Part shown: positions 1 to 10,483 of the stretch, in pieces
Layout: the number at the start of each line of letters is the position of its first letter
Position numbering within the stretch: the first letter of the stretch is position 1
DNA from: Acidobacteria bacterium RIFCSPLOWO2_02_FULL_61_28
GTDB lineage: Bacteria; Acidobacteriota; Terriglobia; 2-12-FULL-54-10
Length of the DNA: 42,322 bases
Direction of reading: 5' to 3'
Assembly: GCA_001767035.1 (NCBI GenBank)
Contig: MEKR01000127.1
Location: 1 to 42,322 of the forward strand
Program-made: the position numbers and the translations under genes
Notes under the pieces: generated by a model
Told to the model about the DNA's origin: nothing
The model's database searches: none
Seen by the model: the letters and a program-made list of their open reading frames with translations, nothing else

Positions 1-1246
1 AAGCGTTGTTCTGCGAGTCCGACATCATCTGGTAGTGGTTCGGGCGCGGGACGGGATACGCCTCGAATCTCTCCCATTTGCGGGTCGCAAGATCCAGGCG
101 GAATATAGCCCACTCCCCGTTGTTCATTACCCACACCTTGCCATCCACTTTGTGGTGCTGCGGAGCTACGAAGAGCAGTTCCGGATGGTCTCCGTCGAAC
201 TCCGGGGAAAGAGGGTAGGTCTGGAATGTCTCGGTTTTCCGGTCAAATTTCTGAATGGCATTTTGGAACCCATTGCCGAGCCACACATTCTCATCCTCGT
301 CAAATTCCACATCCAGGACTCCCATGTTGCGGTTGGGTTTATTCACCGGGATCGGCCACTCCTTGGTCTCACCGGTCTTCGGATTCAGTCTTCCCAAAAT
401 CTGCTCGCCGAAGCTGGAATACCATACCAATCCTTGCGAATCCACGATGACATCATGCGGCTGTCTCGTCTTGGCGGGCAGGTCGTACTCCGTGTAGATG
501 ACCCTCGTGGCCTTGCCGGTGGGACGGGGGAGCGTCTTGAAGGAATACTCCCAAGGGGAAGCCTTGCTCAGATTAATCGAGCTGATAAATTCAGCCTGCC
601 GGCGACGGTTGTCCTGTTGCCGCTGGCGCCCCTCCGGGGTCGGGGCTCCGGTGCCGATCCGCCGTTGCGGGTCCGGCTGGACCATTAGCGGAAATGAACT
701 CGGCGAGTAACGTCCCATCCGCTCCAGGGTAACCATCAAGGCATTGGCATCGTAGCGCGTCCTCAGAAGCCGCTCCAGTGTGTGGCAGTGGTTACAGCCG
801 CGGATGGCGTTTTTTTGCTGTTCTGTTCCGGGAATGCTCATGAGCAATTCGGAATTGGTGAGCTGCGACGCCATTTCGTCCACGCTCGCTTTGCGGAGCT
901 TGAGGTCGGCTGTGGCTGCCTTCTGCGAGACAACGTCCACTGGCTTGGAGCCGTCCAGTTCGTAGCCCACCGCCCGGATGCGCAGGGCATACTGCCCCGG
1001 TTCCAATCTGTTTGCAGGGAACCGATAGCGACCTTGCTGGTCGGTCACGACGCTTACGGAGATGGTAGAACCCGCTCTCTTGGCGCTGACTATCACCCCC
1101 TCCATGGGACCGTCCGCTTGTGAACTCACCTGGCCAGTCAACGCCGCCGAGGTCCCGTTCTGGGCCTGGACCGAGCTCAGTCCCTGGATCAATAGGATTA
1201 CTGCCAAGCTTGCTCCGAGCATCCACAAATAGCCTTTTTTCAACAT
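1..1246 (-). CDS. Secreted carboxypeptidase-regulatory-like domain + CxxCH (cytochrome c-like) + streptogramin lyase (Vgb)-like beta-propeller protein; C-terminus off left edge
   Basis: Not in the ORF track because it has no stop in the window. Manual reverse-complement translation: MLKKGYLWMLGASLAVILLIQGLSSVQAQNGTSAALTGQVSSQADGPMEGVIVSAKRAGSTISVSVVTDQQGRYRF...IRGCNHCHTLERLL...QPHDVIVDSQGLVWYSSFGEQILGRLNPKTGETKEWPIP. Signal peptide, Ig-like CarboxypepD_reg fold, CNHCH motif, Vgb-like repeats. Confidence 0.8.
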   Translation of the reverse strand, partial: MLKKGYLWMLGASLAVILLIQGLSSVQAQNGTSAALTGQVSSQADGPMEGVIVSAKRAGSTISVSVVTDQQGRYRFPANRLEPGQYALRIRAVGYELDGSKPVDVVSQKAATADLKLRKASVDEMASQLTNSELLMSIPGTEQQKNAIRGCNHCHTLERLLRTRYDANALMVTLERMGRYSPSSFPLMVQPDPQRRIGTGAPTPEGRQRQQDNRRRQAEFISSINLSKASPWEYSFKTLPRPTGKATRVIYTEYDLPAKTRQPHDVIVDSQGLVWYSSFGEQILGRLNPKTGETKEWPIPVNKPNRNMGVLDVEFDEDENVWLGNGFQNAIQKFDRKTETFQTYPLSPEFDGDHPELLFVAPQHHKVDGKVWVMNNGEWAIFRLDLATRKWERFEAYPVPRPNHYQMMSDSQNNA

Positions 1247-1414
1247 GAGTGCCTCCTTCAAATTCAACGAACGGTTCGTGTTCCTCGCTTCGACTCCCCA
1301 GCCCATTCTATCATGTCGTTTCCCGATCTTTACGGCCCAGTGAACGGGCATCACCCTCCCTCGAACAAGTCGCGAAGAGGGTTCTGCCCGTTTGTCGCTT
1401 CAGCTCGGCTCTCA

Positions 1415-3109
1415 CTACGGCAGTATTTCAATGTAGCCGATATGGTTCGCAGTATCCCCGGCCCACCAAATGCGGTTCGGATTCGTGGGATCGGTCTCAA
1501 TCCTTCTGGCATCCGATTCGATGATCGGCAGGGAGTACTCCGTCCACGTGTTCGTCTTGGGATCGTAGCGGGCAATCTTGTCCGCCGTCTGCTCGCTCAC
1601 CCAAATCCAATTGCGCTTCGTGTCTGCAACCACGGAGTAGGGGGAACTGCTCTTGGTGGGGGGATCCAAGACAGTCATCTTGGTCGTCTTGTAATCAATC
1701 TTCACAAGCTGCCCGGTTTCATGGAGGCCCACCCAGATGTTGCCTTCCTGATCCGCTCCCATCCTTCGGGGAACCGAGCCCGGCTTGGGCAACTGATCTT
1801 CGCCGGGCACCTTGAACTCCTCAATCTTGCCCGTGGTCGGGTCGAGCCGGCCGATGAGGTTGGCGTCCCGTTCGGCGAACCAGACCTTGCCGTCACCGGA
1901 GACTGCCACCCCGTATGACCCGGCGTTTTTCTTGGTCTTTTCATAGGAAGGAAGGGTATAGGAGGTGAACTCCTTGGATGCGATATTCAACCCCAGGATG
2001 CGGTTGCCGTTGGACGACCAGACGGTTTTCCCGTCCGGGTGGACATACATTGTATTTCCGCCGACGTTGCCCGGCAGGTTCCTGGGCGCCGAATAGATTG
2101 TGAATTTCTCGCTCTTGGTGTCGAACTGGAACCAGCGGCGGTTGCGAGCGCCGTCGGCCGCCCAAATCGAGTCGCCGTGTCCAACGGCCGGGGAACCCAC
2201 CCAAGTATAGCTCTCTCCGGCGGGAGGCTCGACTTGCGTAAAAGTATAGGTTTTCGGATCAAACTTGCCAAAGCAGCAACCTTGCCGATAATTCGTCCAG
2301 GCAACTCCTCGGGGATCAATCACGAGGTCGTGAGGCTCGGTGTCATGGATCGGAATCTCAAAGTCCATGGCGACATACTTGGCGGCGTCGCCCTTCAGCA
2401 ACGTTCGGGACAAGCGGCCATTGAGATCGAACTTGGCGTTGGCAGTCCCAGGCTCGCCGGAATAGTTCTTCGCCAGATAATCCACCACGATCTTCGCTTC
2501 CTCCGCGGTCCATTCGGTATATTTCTTGCCAGAAGTGTCCGCACGGAGACGCTCCCGCATATTCTCGACCTTTTCGGCCCACTTCTCCTTGGTCCAGCGT
2601 TGCAGCACGATGCGGTAAAGCTCGTGGCATTGGACGCACTTGGTCCCCACAATCCGCTTGCCATCGCCTTCCGCCAGCGTCGGCTGTGGCGTCATGTACC
2701 ACACCTCGTTGCCGCCCACCGTTCCGGGCGAACCCGGCCAACCGTGCTCCACATACAGTCCCTGCTTATCCGTTAACGATACATCGGCGGAACCGGGCTT
2801 GCCCGCCGCTACGTCCACGGGCACAAACTTGCTCTGATATCCATTCCCAATTCCCTGCACGGTCCATTTCCCGGGAGGGAGATTGCTCGCCGTGTAGCGA
2901 CCCTGGTCCTGGCTGATGACCATGAAAGTGATGCGCTTGTCCGCATTGTACAACTTGACATAAGCCCCGGAAAGCGCCTCTCCGGATGCGCTTTTGACTA
3001 CTCCCTGAACGACGCCGGGAAAGTCGGCCGCTCGCACCGTTCCGGCCCAGAAGGCCGCGACCGCAACCAAACCCGCCAAAATTGCTTTCGGTCTCACTTG
3101 CCTGGACAT
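1415..3109 (-). CDS. Secreted carboxypeptidase-regulatory-like domain + CxxCH (cytochrome c-like) + streptogramin lyase (Vgb)-like beta-propeller protein
   Basis: C-terminal 564 aa of the 658-aa ORF. Preferred start MSRQVRPKAILAGLVAVAAFWAGTVRAAD with a GGAGGAGAG Shine-Dalgarno. Contains CVQCH and repeats such as GVAWTNYRQGCCFGKFDPKTYTF and KVWFAERDANLIGRLDPTTGKIEEF. Confidence 0.82.
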   Translation of the reverse strand: MSRQVRPKAILAGLVAVAAFWAGTVRAADFPGVVQGVVKSASGEALSGAYVKLYNADKRITFMVISQDQGRYTASNLPPGKWTVQGIGNGYQSKFVPVDVAAGKPGSADVSLTDKQGLYVEHGWPGSPGTVGGNEVWYMTPQPTLAEGDGKRIVGTKCVQCHELYRIVLQRWTKEKWAEKVENMRERLRADTSGKKYTEWTAEEAKIVVDYLAKNYSGEPGTANAKFDLNGRLSRTLLKGDAAKYVAMDFEIPIHDTEPHDLVIDPRGVAWTNYRQGCCFGKFDPKTYTFTQVEPPAGESYTWVGSPAVGHGDSIWAADGARNRRWFQFDTKSEKFTIYSAPRNLPGNVGGNTMYVHPDGKTVWSSNGNRILGLNIASKEFTSYTLPSYEKTKKNAGSYGVAVSGDGKVWFAERDANLIGRLDPTTGKIEEFKVPGEDQLPKPGSVPRRMGADQEGNIWVGLHETGQLVKIDYKTTKMTVLDPPTKSSSPYSVVADTKRNWIWVSEQTADKIARYDPKTNTWTEYSLPIIESDARRIETDPTNPNRIWWAGDTANHIGYIEILP

Positions 3110-3387
3110 GCTCTCTCCTCCTTTTTGCATTTCCTTCTTGAAAAGGCGCTCCCGCCCTCCCTGGACATCAATCTTCGCTCCTGGAACCGGCGTCTCCACT
3201 GGCTGGACAACTGCTTCCGTTATCGCCCCAGTTTGCTCCGAGTCCGCTGCGGCTGTCAAACGCGAAAACCGGCGCGGAACAATCTGCTGCGCATCGGAAT
3301 TCCGCCGCCGGATGTTCTCCTCGATCCTCGCTATCCCTACTCGTCTCCCCAAGCAGCCTGACAGACCGAAGCATCCATTCCCGTCCA

Positions 3388-4824
3388 TCAACGAACCGGC
3401 GGATTGATGGAAGGCCGACCCTCAATTTTTTGCCTGAGTTCCGCAAATGGCACCACTTCCCTGCCATGCGCCGGGAAAATGTGCGCGATGTCCAGCTTCA
3501 ACCGCTGGATGTTCTCCCATAGGTTCATCGTGTAGGGGGTCGAATAGCCATCGGGAGGGTCGTTGGGACGAGGCACATAGAACATGTTGAAGATGTCGGT
3601 GACGATCAAGAGTTTTTCTTTCGGCAGGTACGACATCAGTAGATTGGAGGCGTGCAGGTTCCCCCGGATCCAGTGGATTTCCATGGTGCGATCGCCGTCC
3701 GTCAGAACTTCTTTGTCCCTTACGTACACAAATTTCCCCTCTTTCGGGGTCCGGGCGTACGCATCGGGATGCAAGGTCCAGGGGTTGCGAAGCAGCAAGT
3801 CGTAGTACTCCCGATTCATCGCGTGCGTGTAGATGGTTGCGCCTTCGGAAATCCAGTCCCGAAGCCCGCTCACGTGGTCGCTGTGGTGGTGGCTGTTGAT
3901 TTGGACGATCCGCTTGTTAGGGACCATCCGTTTGACTTGCGCGATGTTGGCGAGGGCGCGCGATTGATCCTGTCCGGTTTCGACAACCACCGCGAAATCC
4001 TTGAACTCCACCAGCGCGCTGTTCACGCCGCCGCCGCTCAAATACCAGATGCCCTCCGCGAACTTGAGCGGCTCTACCTTTTGCGCTGCCGGAGGTCTCG
4101 GCGCCGGCGCTTCCAGAGTGACTGCTGCATTCGGCTGCACGTTGCTCACATTGTATTCGAACGACGGGAGCCCGCCCTGCTTCTGCACGATCTTGGTCGG
4201 GAACTTCACGCCGGCGAAATCCCGGTAGTCGGAAAAGCTCGTCTCCACCAGTATGTCGCCGAGCACCTCATTGGGGAGCCAGGTTTCCACTTTCTCGAGC
4301 AAGTTCTCACTGTTGATGTAGCCTCTTACCTTGTACATTCCCTTGGCAGTGTATGAAACCATCGTCATCGGTCTGCGTCCGATGGTCAAAGACTGCGCGG
4401 TCGGATTTGCCGTCATCGCCGCTTTGACCCAGCCGTGCGGAATGGTCAGGGCGAGGGAGTTGGCGTTAAAGCCGGCCTCTTCGGACTGCACGCCACCCGC
4501 GCGCGATTCTGTGTAAAGCGGCTGTCCTCCCGCCCCGCGCGGCGGATCCAATAATTGCGTCCGTACCAACTCCTGCCGCGAAACGCCTTTTTCGAAGTCC
4601 ACCGAACGAGAATAGGTCGCCTTGAATTGCGGCCCTTCCTCAAAGGGCCGATAACTCTGACCCAAGGAAGCGGTGATCCCGGTGGCGGAATACTGCAGTG
4701 ACTTCAAGTTGGTGGCCCCGATGGTTTGCGCCACATTATTCACCACGTTTCCCGCGTTCTGCGCCCTGCTGGCGCTGCCGAATACTGCTAACACTGCAAG
4801 AACCGTGAGCCCTTTTTTCAACAT
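3388..4824 (-). CDS. Secreted MBL-fold metallo-hydrolase
   Basis: Preferred start MLKKGLTVLAVLAVFGSASRAQ (signal peptide) inside the 496-aa ORF. Metallo-beta-lactamase motif QINSHHHSDHVSGLRDWI, downstream H (GNLHASNLLMSYLP) and D (LLIVTDIFN). Confidence 0.82.
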   Translation of the reverse strand: MLKKGLTVLAVLAVFGSASRAQNAGNVVNNVAQTIGATNLKSLQYSATGITASLGQSYRPFEEGPQFKATYSRSVDFEKGVSRQELVRTQLLDPPRGAGGQPLYTESRAGGVQSEEAGFNANSLALTIPHGWVKAAMTANPTAQSLTIGRRPMTMVSYTAKGMYKVRGYINSENLLEKVETWLPNEVLGDILVETSFSDYRDFAGVKFPTKIVQKQGGLPSFEYNVSNVQPNAAVTLEAPAPRPPAAQKVEPLKFAEGIWYLSGGGVNSALVEFKDFAVVVETGQDQSRALANIAQVKRMVPNKRIVQINSHHHSDHVSGLRDWISEGATIYTHAMNREYYDLLLRNPWTLHPDAYARTPKEGKFVYVRDKEVLTDGDRTMEIHWIRGNLHASNLLMSYLPKEKLLIVTDIFNMFYVPRPNDPPDGYSTPYTMNLWENIQRLKLDIAHIFPAHGREVVPFAELRQKIEGRPSINPPVR

Positions 4825-4893
4825 CGTTACCTCCCTGACCACAAATCGAACCCCTGTCTTGAACAGCGATTGCCCCATCCGCTCCCGGGCAAC

Positions 4894-6186
4894 CTATGAG
4901 GACATTTCTTCCGGCCGCAAAGCCAGCGCCAGAACCGCCGCAACCAGGGAAAACAGCGAGATCTGGATTTGTCCTGCGGTCACCCACCCCGCCTGGTTGG
5001 CGAGCCATCCCATTAAATAGCCGGCCACGGCGCTCGACATGTAAAGGCTTGTCACGAACATGCCGGAGCCCCGGCTGGACATACTCGCCCGCACCGCCTT
5101 CACGTGATTGGCCGCCAGATTCACGTACAGAACGGCGCTTCCGATCACGCCATAAAGACAAGCCAAGACCGCCTTCGCCGCGACCGCTTCCGAGCCGTGG
5201 AAAAACAGGTATCCCAGCACTGCGGTGCACACAAAGGCGATCGGCAGCACGACACGCGGGGATACTCGATCGCCCAGCCAGCCGCCCGCGATGGAGGCCA
5301 AGGCTCCCAATCCGAAAAAGCTCATGACGAATCCGGCCGTTTCGGGCGAGTAACCGAGCCCTTCGCGGAGGTAGGTGGGGTACATGCCGAGAAAGCCGTA
5401 GAGCACCAAGCCGTACACTACGCTGAGCAGGGTCAGCAGAATCGAATTCCGGTTCAGTAGAGATGGCGCCCCGCCGCGGTCTTCCCGTGCCGTCGCGGAG
5501 CCCCGCGTCTCGGTGAACCACGATCGGACTGTCAGTAAGATCAGGCCGATCATCACGAAGCCGAAGCCCCCAAAGGCGATCATGGGGACCCTCCAGGTCC
5601 CATAAGTGGTCAGCAGTATGGGGGCCAAGAAGTAACCGGACCAGGTGCCTATGCCGAAGCAAAAATTGACCGAACCGACGGCGGCGCCCCGGTTCCGCGA
5701 AAAATAGCTGGCCGCCAGAGCAAACATGACCGTCGCCAGCATCGCCATGCCGATCCCGGTCACCGCCAGACAGAAAAGCATACTCCAGAATCCCGTCATG
5801 ACGGCGGTGAGCGCGGTTCCGGCGGAAAAAATGGCGATCCCGGTCAGCGCCACCGCCTTGCGGGGAAACCGCGCCAGCAGGTAGCCCGTCGGCAACCCTC
5901 CGATCCCCAGTCCGAGGGTAAAGATGGTTGAGAGGAGTCCGGTATTGGCGAGGGAAAAACCGAAGTCGCGCCGGATGTCGGGAGCGAGCACCGGAAACAG
6001 GTAGCGATCGGCCGCCATCAGCGCATATCCGAGCAGCAACACGCAGTACATAGAAATGGCGACACTGCGTGTGCCGGTTTGCTCCTGCACAGGGCCGGTT
6101 TGGTTAGCGGCTACTTGGTTTTGAATTGTTTTCCTCCGTTGCGCTGCAACGCGCCCCTGGACCCAACTGGAAACGAACGCCCACAA
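4894..6186 (-). CDS. Major facilitator superfamily transporter
   Basis: 430 aa, about 12 hydrophobic segments, MFS-like loops (YLLARFPRKAVALTG, GGWLGDRVSPRVVLP). Confidence 0.85.
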   Translation of the reverse strand: MWAFVSSWVQGRVAAQRRKTIQNQVAANQTGPVQEQTGTRSVAISMYCVLLLGYALMAADRYLFPVLAPDIRRDFGFSLANTGLLSTIFTLGLGIGGLPTGYLLARFPRKAVALTGIAIFSAGTALTAVMTGFWSMLFCLAVTGIGMAMLATVMFALAASYFSRNRGAAVGSVNFCFGIGTWSGYFLAPILLTTYGTWRVPMIAFGGFGFVMIGLILLTVRSWFTETRGSATAREDRGGAPSLLNRNSILLTLLSVVYGLVLYGFLGMYPTYLREGLGYSPETAGFVMSFFGLGALASIAGGWLGDRVSPRVVLPIAFVCTAVLGYLFFHGSEAVAAKAVLACLYGVIGSAVLYVNLAANHVKAVRASMSSRGSGMFVTSLYMSSAVAGYLMGWLANQAGWVTAGQIQISLFSLVAAVLALALRPEEMSS

Positions 6187-6424
6187 AACGCACCCACCCC
6201 GTTTTCAGCGACGACTTCTCGTCCACAAACCTTACCCAAGGTTACACAGAAACCATTGCTGCCGTGGTGCCAGGCCCCACAGACGATGTCTTCTAATTCC
6301 AGAGACAAACACCCGAGGGAAGCGTCCTCCCTCGAGCCGTCCCGCGGGCGCTCACGCAGCCAAGTGCACGGATTCCTCGGCACTCAGCCACGCGAGTAAC
6401 CAGCGAGCGTACCTTAAATGTAGC

Positions 6425-7687
6425 CTACCAAGCCGAACGGACCGGCTTGCCGACCAGCTTGGCCTGGACCGCACCCGGTTTGGGCCGGAACTTCTGAGCG
6501 ACTCCCTTGCAGACGTCGGAGGTGTAGAGATTGCCTTCCTCGTCCACCGTGATTCCGTGATTGCACCAGAGCGCCCCTTGCGCCTCACTGAGGAAGCCCC
6601 AGGATTGCAGGAACTTGCCGTTCCGGTCCCACTGAACCATCTTATTGGTCCCGGCATCGGCGCCCCACAGAGTTCGGTCAGTCCCCATGTAGAGCTGGTA
6701 GATGTGCGCGGGCGGATGACCAACCCACCACATGTCAACAAACTTGCCGTTTTCATCGAAGACCTGAATCCGGCGGTTGCTCCGGTCCGACACATAGAGT
6801 CGCCGTTCCACGGGGTCAATGGCAAGGCCATGCACGGTGTTGAAGTAGCCGGGACGCGTCTCATTGCCGTCAATCCCCTTCTGACCCCAGGCCGTCAGAT
6901 ACTTGCCGTCCTTGTCGAATTTCACGACGCGCGTGTTGGTGTAACCATCCGTCAAGAACATGGTGCCGTCGGGAAGCCAGGCGAGGAAGGTCGGCCTGCC
7001 GTAGTGCTTGTCATCGTTCCCCGGTTCGTTGGGGGTGCCGATGGTCAGAACGAGCTTCTTCCCGTCGTTGGTGAACTTGAAGATGGCGTGGCGCATATCG
7101 TCCACCACCCAAACGTGCTTTTCCCGGTCGTAGGGACTGATGAAAACGGCATGGGGCCGCTTGAAGGTCGAATCCCACTGGTTCCAGGCCTCGATCTGAT
7201 TGCCGTTGCGGTCCACCGCGAACAGGACGTTCTTCCAGCGCCAATCCACGCCTTCCTTCGTCAGGCCTGTGTCAGCAGCCGCATTGGGCGGGCTGGCCAC
7301 CGGGCCTTGCGAGTGGTTCCGCCACGGCACCGCGTTGACAGGGAAAGAAAGGCTCGGTCCGAACTGCGGGACCGGCGTAAGCGGCGGCTTTTTGATATCC
7401 GGCAATTCGCCGCGCTGAAGGATGAAGACCTTGTTCGCACTCTCGGCATAAATGCCCTGCATGGATCCCCAGGTCCATTTTCCTTCATTTCCCGGCAGTG
7501 GCTTCGGCCAACCCGGCACGATCAAGTATTGTCCATACTGTTCCTGAAAACCCTTTTGTCCGTTGTCTTCTGGAATCCCCGTGGCCTGGACAACCTGCCC
7601 CTGGACGGGCGCCGGCTTGCCGCCCAGAATGAAAGCGACCAGGAAACCAAGCGCGATCACAGTTATTAATACAACACGTCTCAGCAT
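6425..7687 (-). CDS. Secreted NHL/6-bladed beta-propeller protein
   Basis: 420 aa, N-terminal signal, repeats such as GTMFLTDGYTNTRVVKFDKDGKYLTAWG and RRLYVSDRSNRRIQVFDENGKFVDMW. Confidence 0.82.
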   Translation of the reverse strand: MLRRVVLITVIALGFLVAFILGGKPAPVQGQVVQATGIPEDNGQKGFQEQYGQYLIVPGWPKPLPGNEGKWTWGSMQGIYAESANKVFILQRGELPDIKKPPLTPVPQFGPSLSFPVNAVPWRNHSQGPVASPPNAAADTGLTKEGVDWRWKNVLFAVDRNGNQIEAWNQWDSTFKRPHAVFISPYDREKHVWVVDDMRHAIFKFTNDGKKLVLTIGTPNEPGNDDKHYGRPTFLAWLPDGTMFLTDGYTNTRVVKFDKDGKYLTAWGQKGIDGNETRPGYFNTVHGLAIDPVERRLYVSDRSNRRIQVFDENGKFVDMWWVGHPPAHIYQLYMGTDRTLWGADAGTNKMVQWDRNGKFLQSWGFLSEAQGALWCNHGITVDEEGNLYTSDVCKGVAQKFRPKPGAVQAKLVGKPVRSAW

Positions 7688-7826
7688 ACAATTCCCCCTT
7701 CACGCACAAATTCTTCTTCGTCCCGAAGGACCAAGAACGAACGACTCCGACCACCGATTCGTGACACTCCAGGAGGGAGGCCGCCGGGGCGCAAGGCTGC
7801 GGAGGCCTCCGGGTATTGCGACGACG

Positions 7827-9170
7827 TTAATCTTTCCACGCCGCGCGGACGGGTTGGCCGATCAAGAATTCCGAAGGCGCCCCTCTCTTGGGCCGGAACA
7901 TCTGCGGACGGCCGCCCCACACCTCTGCCGTGTAGAGATTGCCATCCTGGTCAACGCTGAACTGATGGGTGCCCCACAGTCCTCCAGGCTCTGGCATCAT
8001 GGTGCCCCACGTAAACAGCAGCTTCCCGGTCAGATCGTATTTGTAGAACTTGAAGTTCCCGTGGCCGTCAGACGCCCAGACGTGCTGGTCCGCGGTCATG
8101 TAGATGTGATACGTCGCGGTGGGTCCGTCGCCCAAGTACCACTGCGCCAGAAACTTCCCGTTCTCGTCGAAGACCTGGATGCGGCGGTTGCCCCGGTCGT
8201 TGATGTAGACGCGGCGCTGGTTGTCGGTGACGATGCCGTGCGGGGTATTGAAGTAGTTCGGCCGCATCTCCTTGCCCTGCTCGCCTCTCTCGCCCCACGC
8301 CATCAGGAATTTGCCGTTCTTGTCGAACTTCACGACGCGGGTTTCCTCGTAGCCGTCGGCGACAAAGAACGTGCCGTCCGGCAGCCAAGCGATGTCCGTC
8401 TGACGACCGAAGGTCGCGTTGGACGGACCGCTCTTCTTGGTCAACGACGGCCGCCCGGTATTGCCGGTCATCTTTGCGTTCCTCTCGGTCGTCGTGTTCC
8501 TCGTGCCGATCGTCTGGAGCAGTTTCTTGCCGTCGTTGCTGAACACATGGATGACCTGGTGCCCGTCGTCAATGGCCCACACGCGCTTTTCCGGATCATA
8601 GGGGCTGATCAGAATCTTGTGAATGCGGCCCTGGGCCAGCACTTTCGGGTTGTCCGGCTTGAACAGCGAATCCCACTGGGTCCAATCTTCTATCAGATTT
8701 CCCTGGCCGTCGAACACCGTGATGATGTGTTCCCAGCGGTAGTCCTTCCCCTCTTCGCCCACAAACTGGTCGGTTGCTTCCCCCGGGCTAGAGTAGAGAC
8801 CCACGGACGCGTTCCGCACGTACATCCCGCGTCCAGGGACCGGCAGGCGCACCGTCCGTCCGTCCTCGGTTTCGACCTCGACGGACTTGGTCTTGAGGTT
8901 GGAGACGTCGGGCAGCTCGCCTCGCATCGCCACGAAGATGCGGTTCGGGTTCTGGGCGAACACGCCCTGGACCGCGCCCCACGTCCAGCCCTTGTGGTTT
9001 GGCAACTGCGACAGCGGCTTGGGCCAGTCTTTGACAACATCATAGTATCCAGTCACTAACTGGTCACTCTTGTTTGCATGTGGCCCCTGCCCCTGGCCAA
9101 TCACGAGTCTACCCGCGAGCAAGACCAGGAAAGCAGCCGCTGCCACTATCATCACACGTTGCTTATTCAT
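7827..9170 (-). CDS. Secreted NHL/6-bladed beta-propeller protein (paralogue of 6425..7687)
   Basis: Preferred start MNKQRVMIVAAAAFLVLLAGR with GGAGGAAGCTA ribosome-binding site. Repeats GTFFVADGYEETRVVKFDKNGKFLMAWG and RRVYINDRGNRRIQVFDENGKFLAQW. Confidence 0.82.
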   Translation of the reverse strand: MNKQRVMIVAAAAFLVLLAGRLVIGQGQGPHANKSDQLVTGYYDVVKDWPKPLSQLPNHKGWTWGAVQGVFAQNPNRIFVAMRGELPDVSNLKTKSVEVETEDGRTVRLPVPGRGMYVRNASVGLYSSPGEATDQFVGEEGKDYRWEHIITVFDGQGNLIEDWTQWDSLFKPDNPKVLAQGRIHKILISPYDPEKRVWAIDDGHQVIHVFSNDGKKLLQTIGTRNTTTERNAKMTGNTGRPSLTKKSGPSNATFGRQTDIAWLPDGTFFVADGYEETRVVKFDKNGKFLMAWGERGEQGKEMRPNYFNTPHGIVTDNQRRVYINDRGNRRIQVFDENGKFLAQWYLGDGPTATYHIYMTADQHVWASDGHGNFKFYKYDLTGKLLFTWGTMMPEPGGLWGTHQFSVDQDGNLYTAEVWGGRPQMFRPKRGAPSEFLIGQPVRAAWKD

Positions 9171-9247
9171 TAGCTTCCTCCGGAAAATGTAGTAACCAAA
9201 ATATGCCAACCTTTAACGAGCGTAAGTCTGATGTCTCTCGGGTCGCC

Positions 9248-10357
9248 CTACTTCTCCGCGAACTCAAAGGCGTCGGTTTGATCGGCGTGGGCCGCCGCGC
9301 CCGCAGTGCCCGCTCCCTGGATGTGTCCGCCCGCCACGATGAGACGATTGCTGATCACCGCAACATTAACGCCGTGCCGCGCCAGCGGCATGCGGGGATA
9401 TAGGGTCCAGGTGTTGGTGGCAGGCTCGTAGGCCTGGACGGACCGGAAAGCGGAATAGATATGCGCTTCGGCCGTCTCGCCGCCCACAATGAAGATCTTG
9501 CCTCGATAGGTCGCCCAGCCAAATCCGCTTCCTACGACGGGCAGTCTCATTCCCGCTGCGCCCCAGAGATCCGCCGCTGGATCATACACCTCCACGATAT
9601 TCACGTTCATGGCGCTGGTAATATTGAGCGCGCCGACCCGGCCGCCGATGACGTAGATCTTGCCGTTCACCACGCCCACGGCCGAATGGTTGCGCGCGGT
9701 CGGCATAGTCATGCGCGTTTCCCACCGGTTGGTTGCCGGATCATACGCCTCGTTCGCATCCAACGAGCGATGCGGGGTGTTTCCTCCGATGGGGGCCGCG
9801 AGGTCCTTCGCGCTCGGATGATGCCCTGCGCCGCCCAGCACGTAAATTTTTCCGCCCACTGCCGCAGCCACAGCCGAGACGCGCCGGGTGGGCATTGGAG
9901 CCAGCGACTTCCACGAATCGGCCACGGGGTCATATTCCCAGGATGTATTGAGCGCAATATTACCCGGCCCGGCGGCCTGCGACTGGGTGGCGCCGCCGAA
10001 GGCATAAATCTTTCCGTTGTATTCGGTGACGGCCATGTGGTCCGCTGTAAACGGGAGATTCTTCTTCTTGGTCCACTTGTCGGCGGCCGGATCGTACTCC
10101 ATCACAAGTCCTTTAGGCCCGTCACCGTTTCCACCGATGACATATAGTTTGTTATTGGCAGTGGCGAAATTGAACTCCTCGTTCTTTTCCGGCATGGGCG
10201 CGAGCCTCACCCAGCGCCCTAGCGAGGACGATATTTCCTGTGGGGGGCCTTGGCCCACTTGAGCTTGCGCCCCGCCGCTGACCAGCACAAGAACCGAAAT
10301 GACGGCAGCGACTGCGAGAAGATATTGCATTGCTGACTGCTTGCTTGTTTTCCTCAT
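9248..10357 (-). CDS. Secreted Kelch-repeat beta-propeller protein
   Basis: Preferred start MRKTSKQSAMQYLLAVAAVISVLVLV with SD AAGGAAAGG. Multiple Kelch motifs (NKLYVIGGNG, GKIYVLGGAGHH, YDPATNRWETRMTMPTARNHSA). Confidence 0.85.
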   Translation of the reverse strand: MRKTSKQSAMQYLLAVAAVISVLVLVSGGAQAQVGQGPPQEISSSLGRWVRLAPMPEKNEEFNFATANNKLYVIGGNGDGPKGLVMEYDPAADKWTKKKNLPFTADHMAVTEYNGKIYAFGGATQSQAAGPGNIALNTSWEYDPVADSWKSLAPMPTRRVSAVAAAVGGKIYVLGGAGHHPSAKDLAAPIGGNTPHRSLDANEAYDPATNRWETRMTMPTARNHSAVGVVNGKIYVIGGRVGALNITSAMNVNIVEVYDPAADLWGAAGMRLPVVGSGFGWATYRGKIFIVGGETAEAHIYSAFRSVQAYEPATNTWTLYPRMPLARHGVNVAVISNRLIVAGGHIQGAGTAGAAAHADQTDAFEFAEK

Positions 10358-10483
10358 AGCGCCTTTCCTTATTGGAGTATGACGAATCGGCCCCCTAGGA
10401 CGTTTCTCGATAGATGACAACCGCAGCTTCCGAACCGGGTCCAGCGTTCCAGACGGCTGGGGAGAAGCTCTTCGCCACCCGCC

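Noticed and set aside
7563-9059. 498-aa plus-strand ORF
   Set aside because: Antisense to the NHL propeller gene at 7827-9170; no motif support or ribosome-binding site assessed as convincing.
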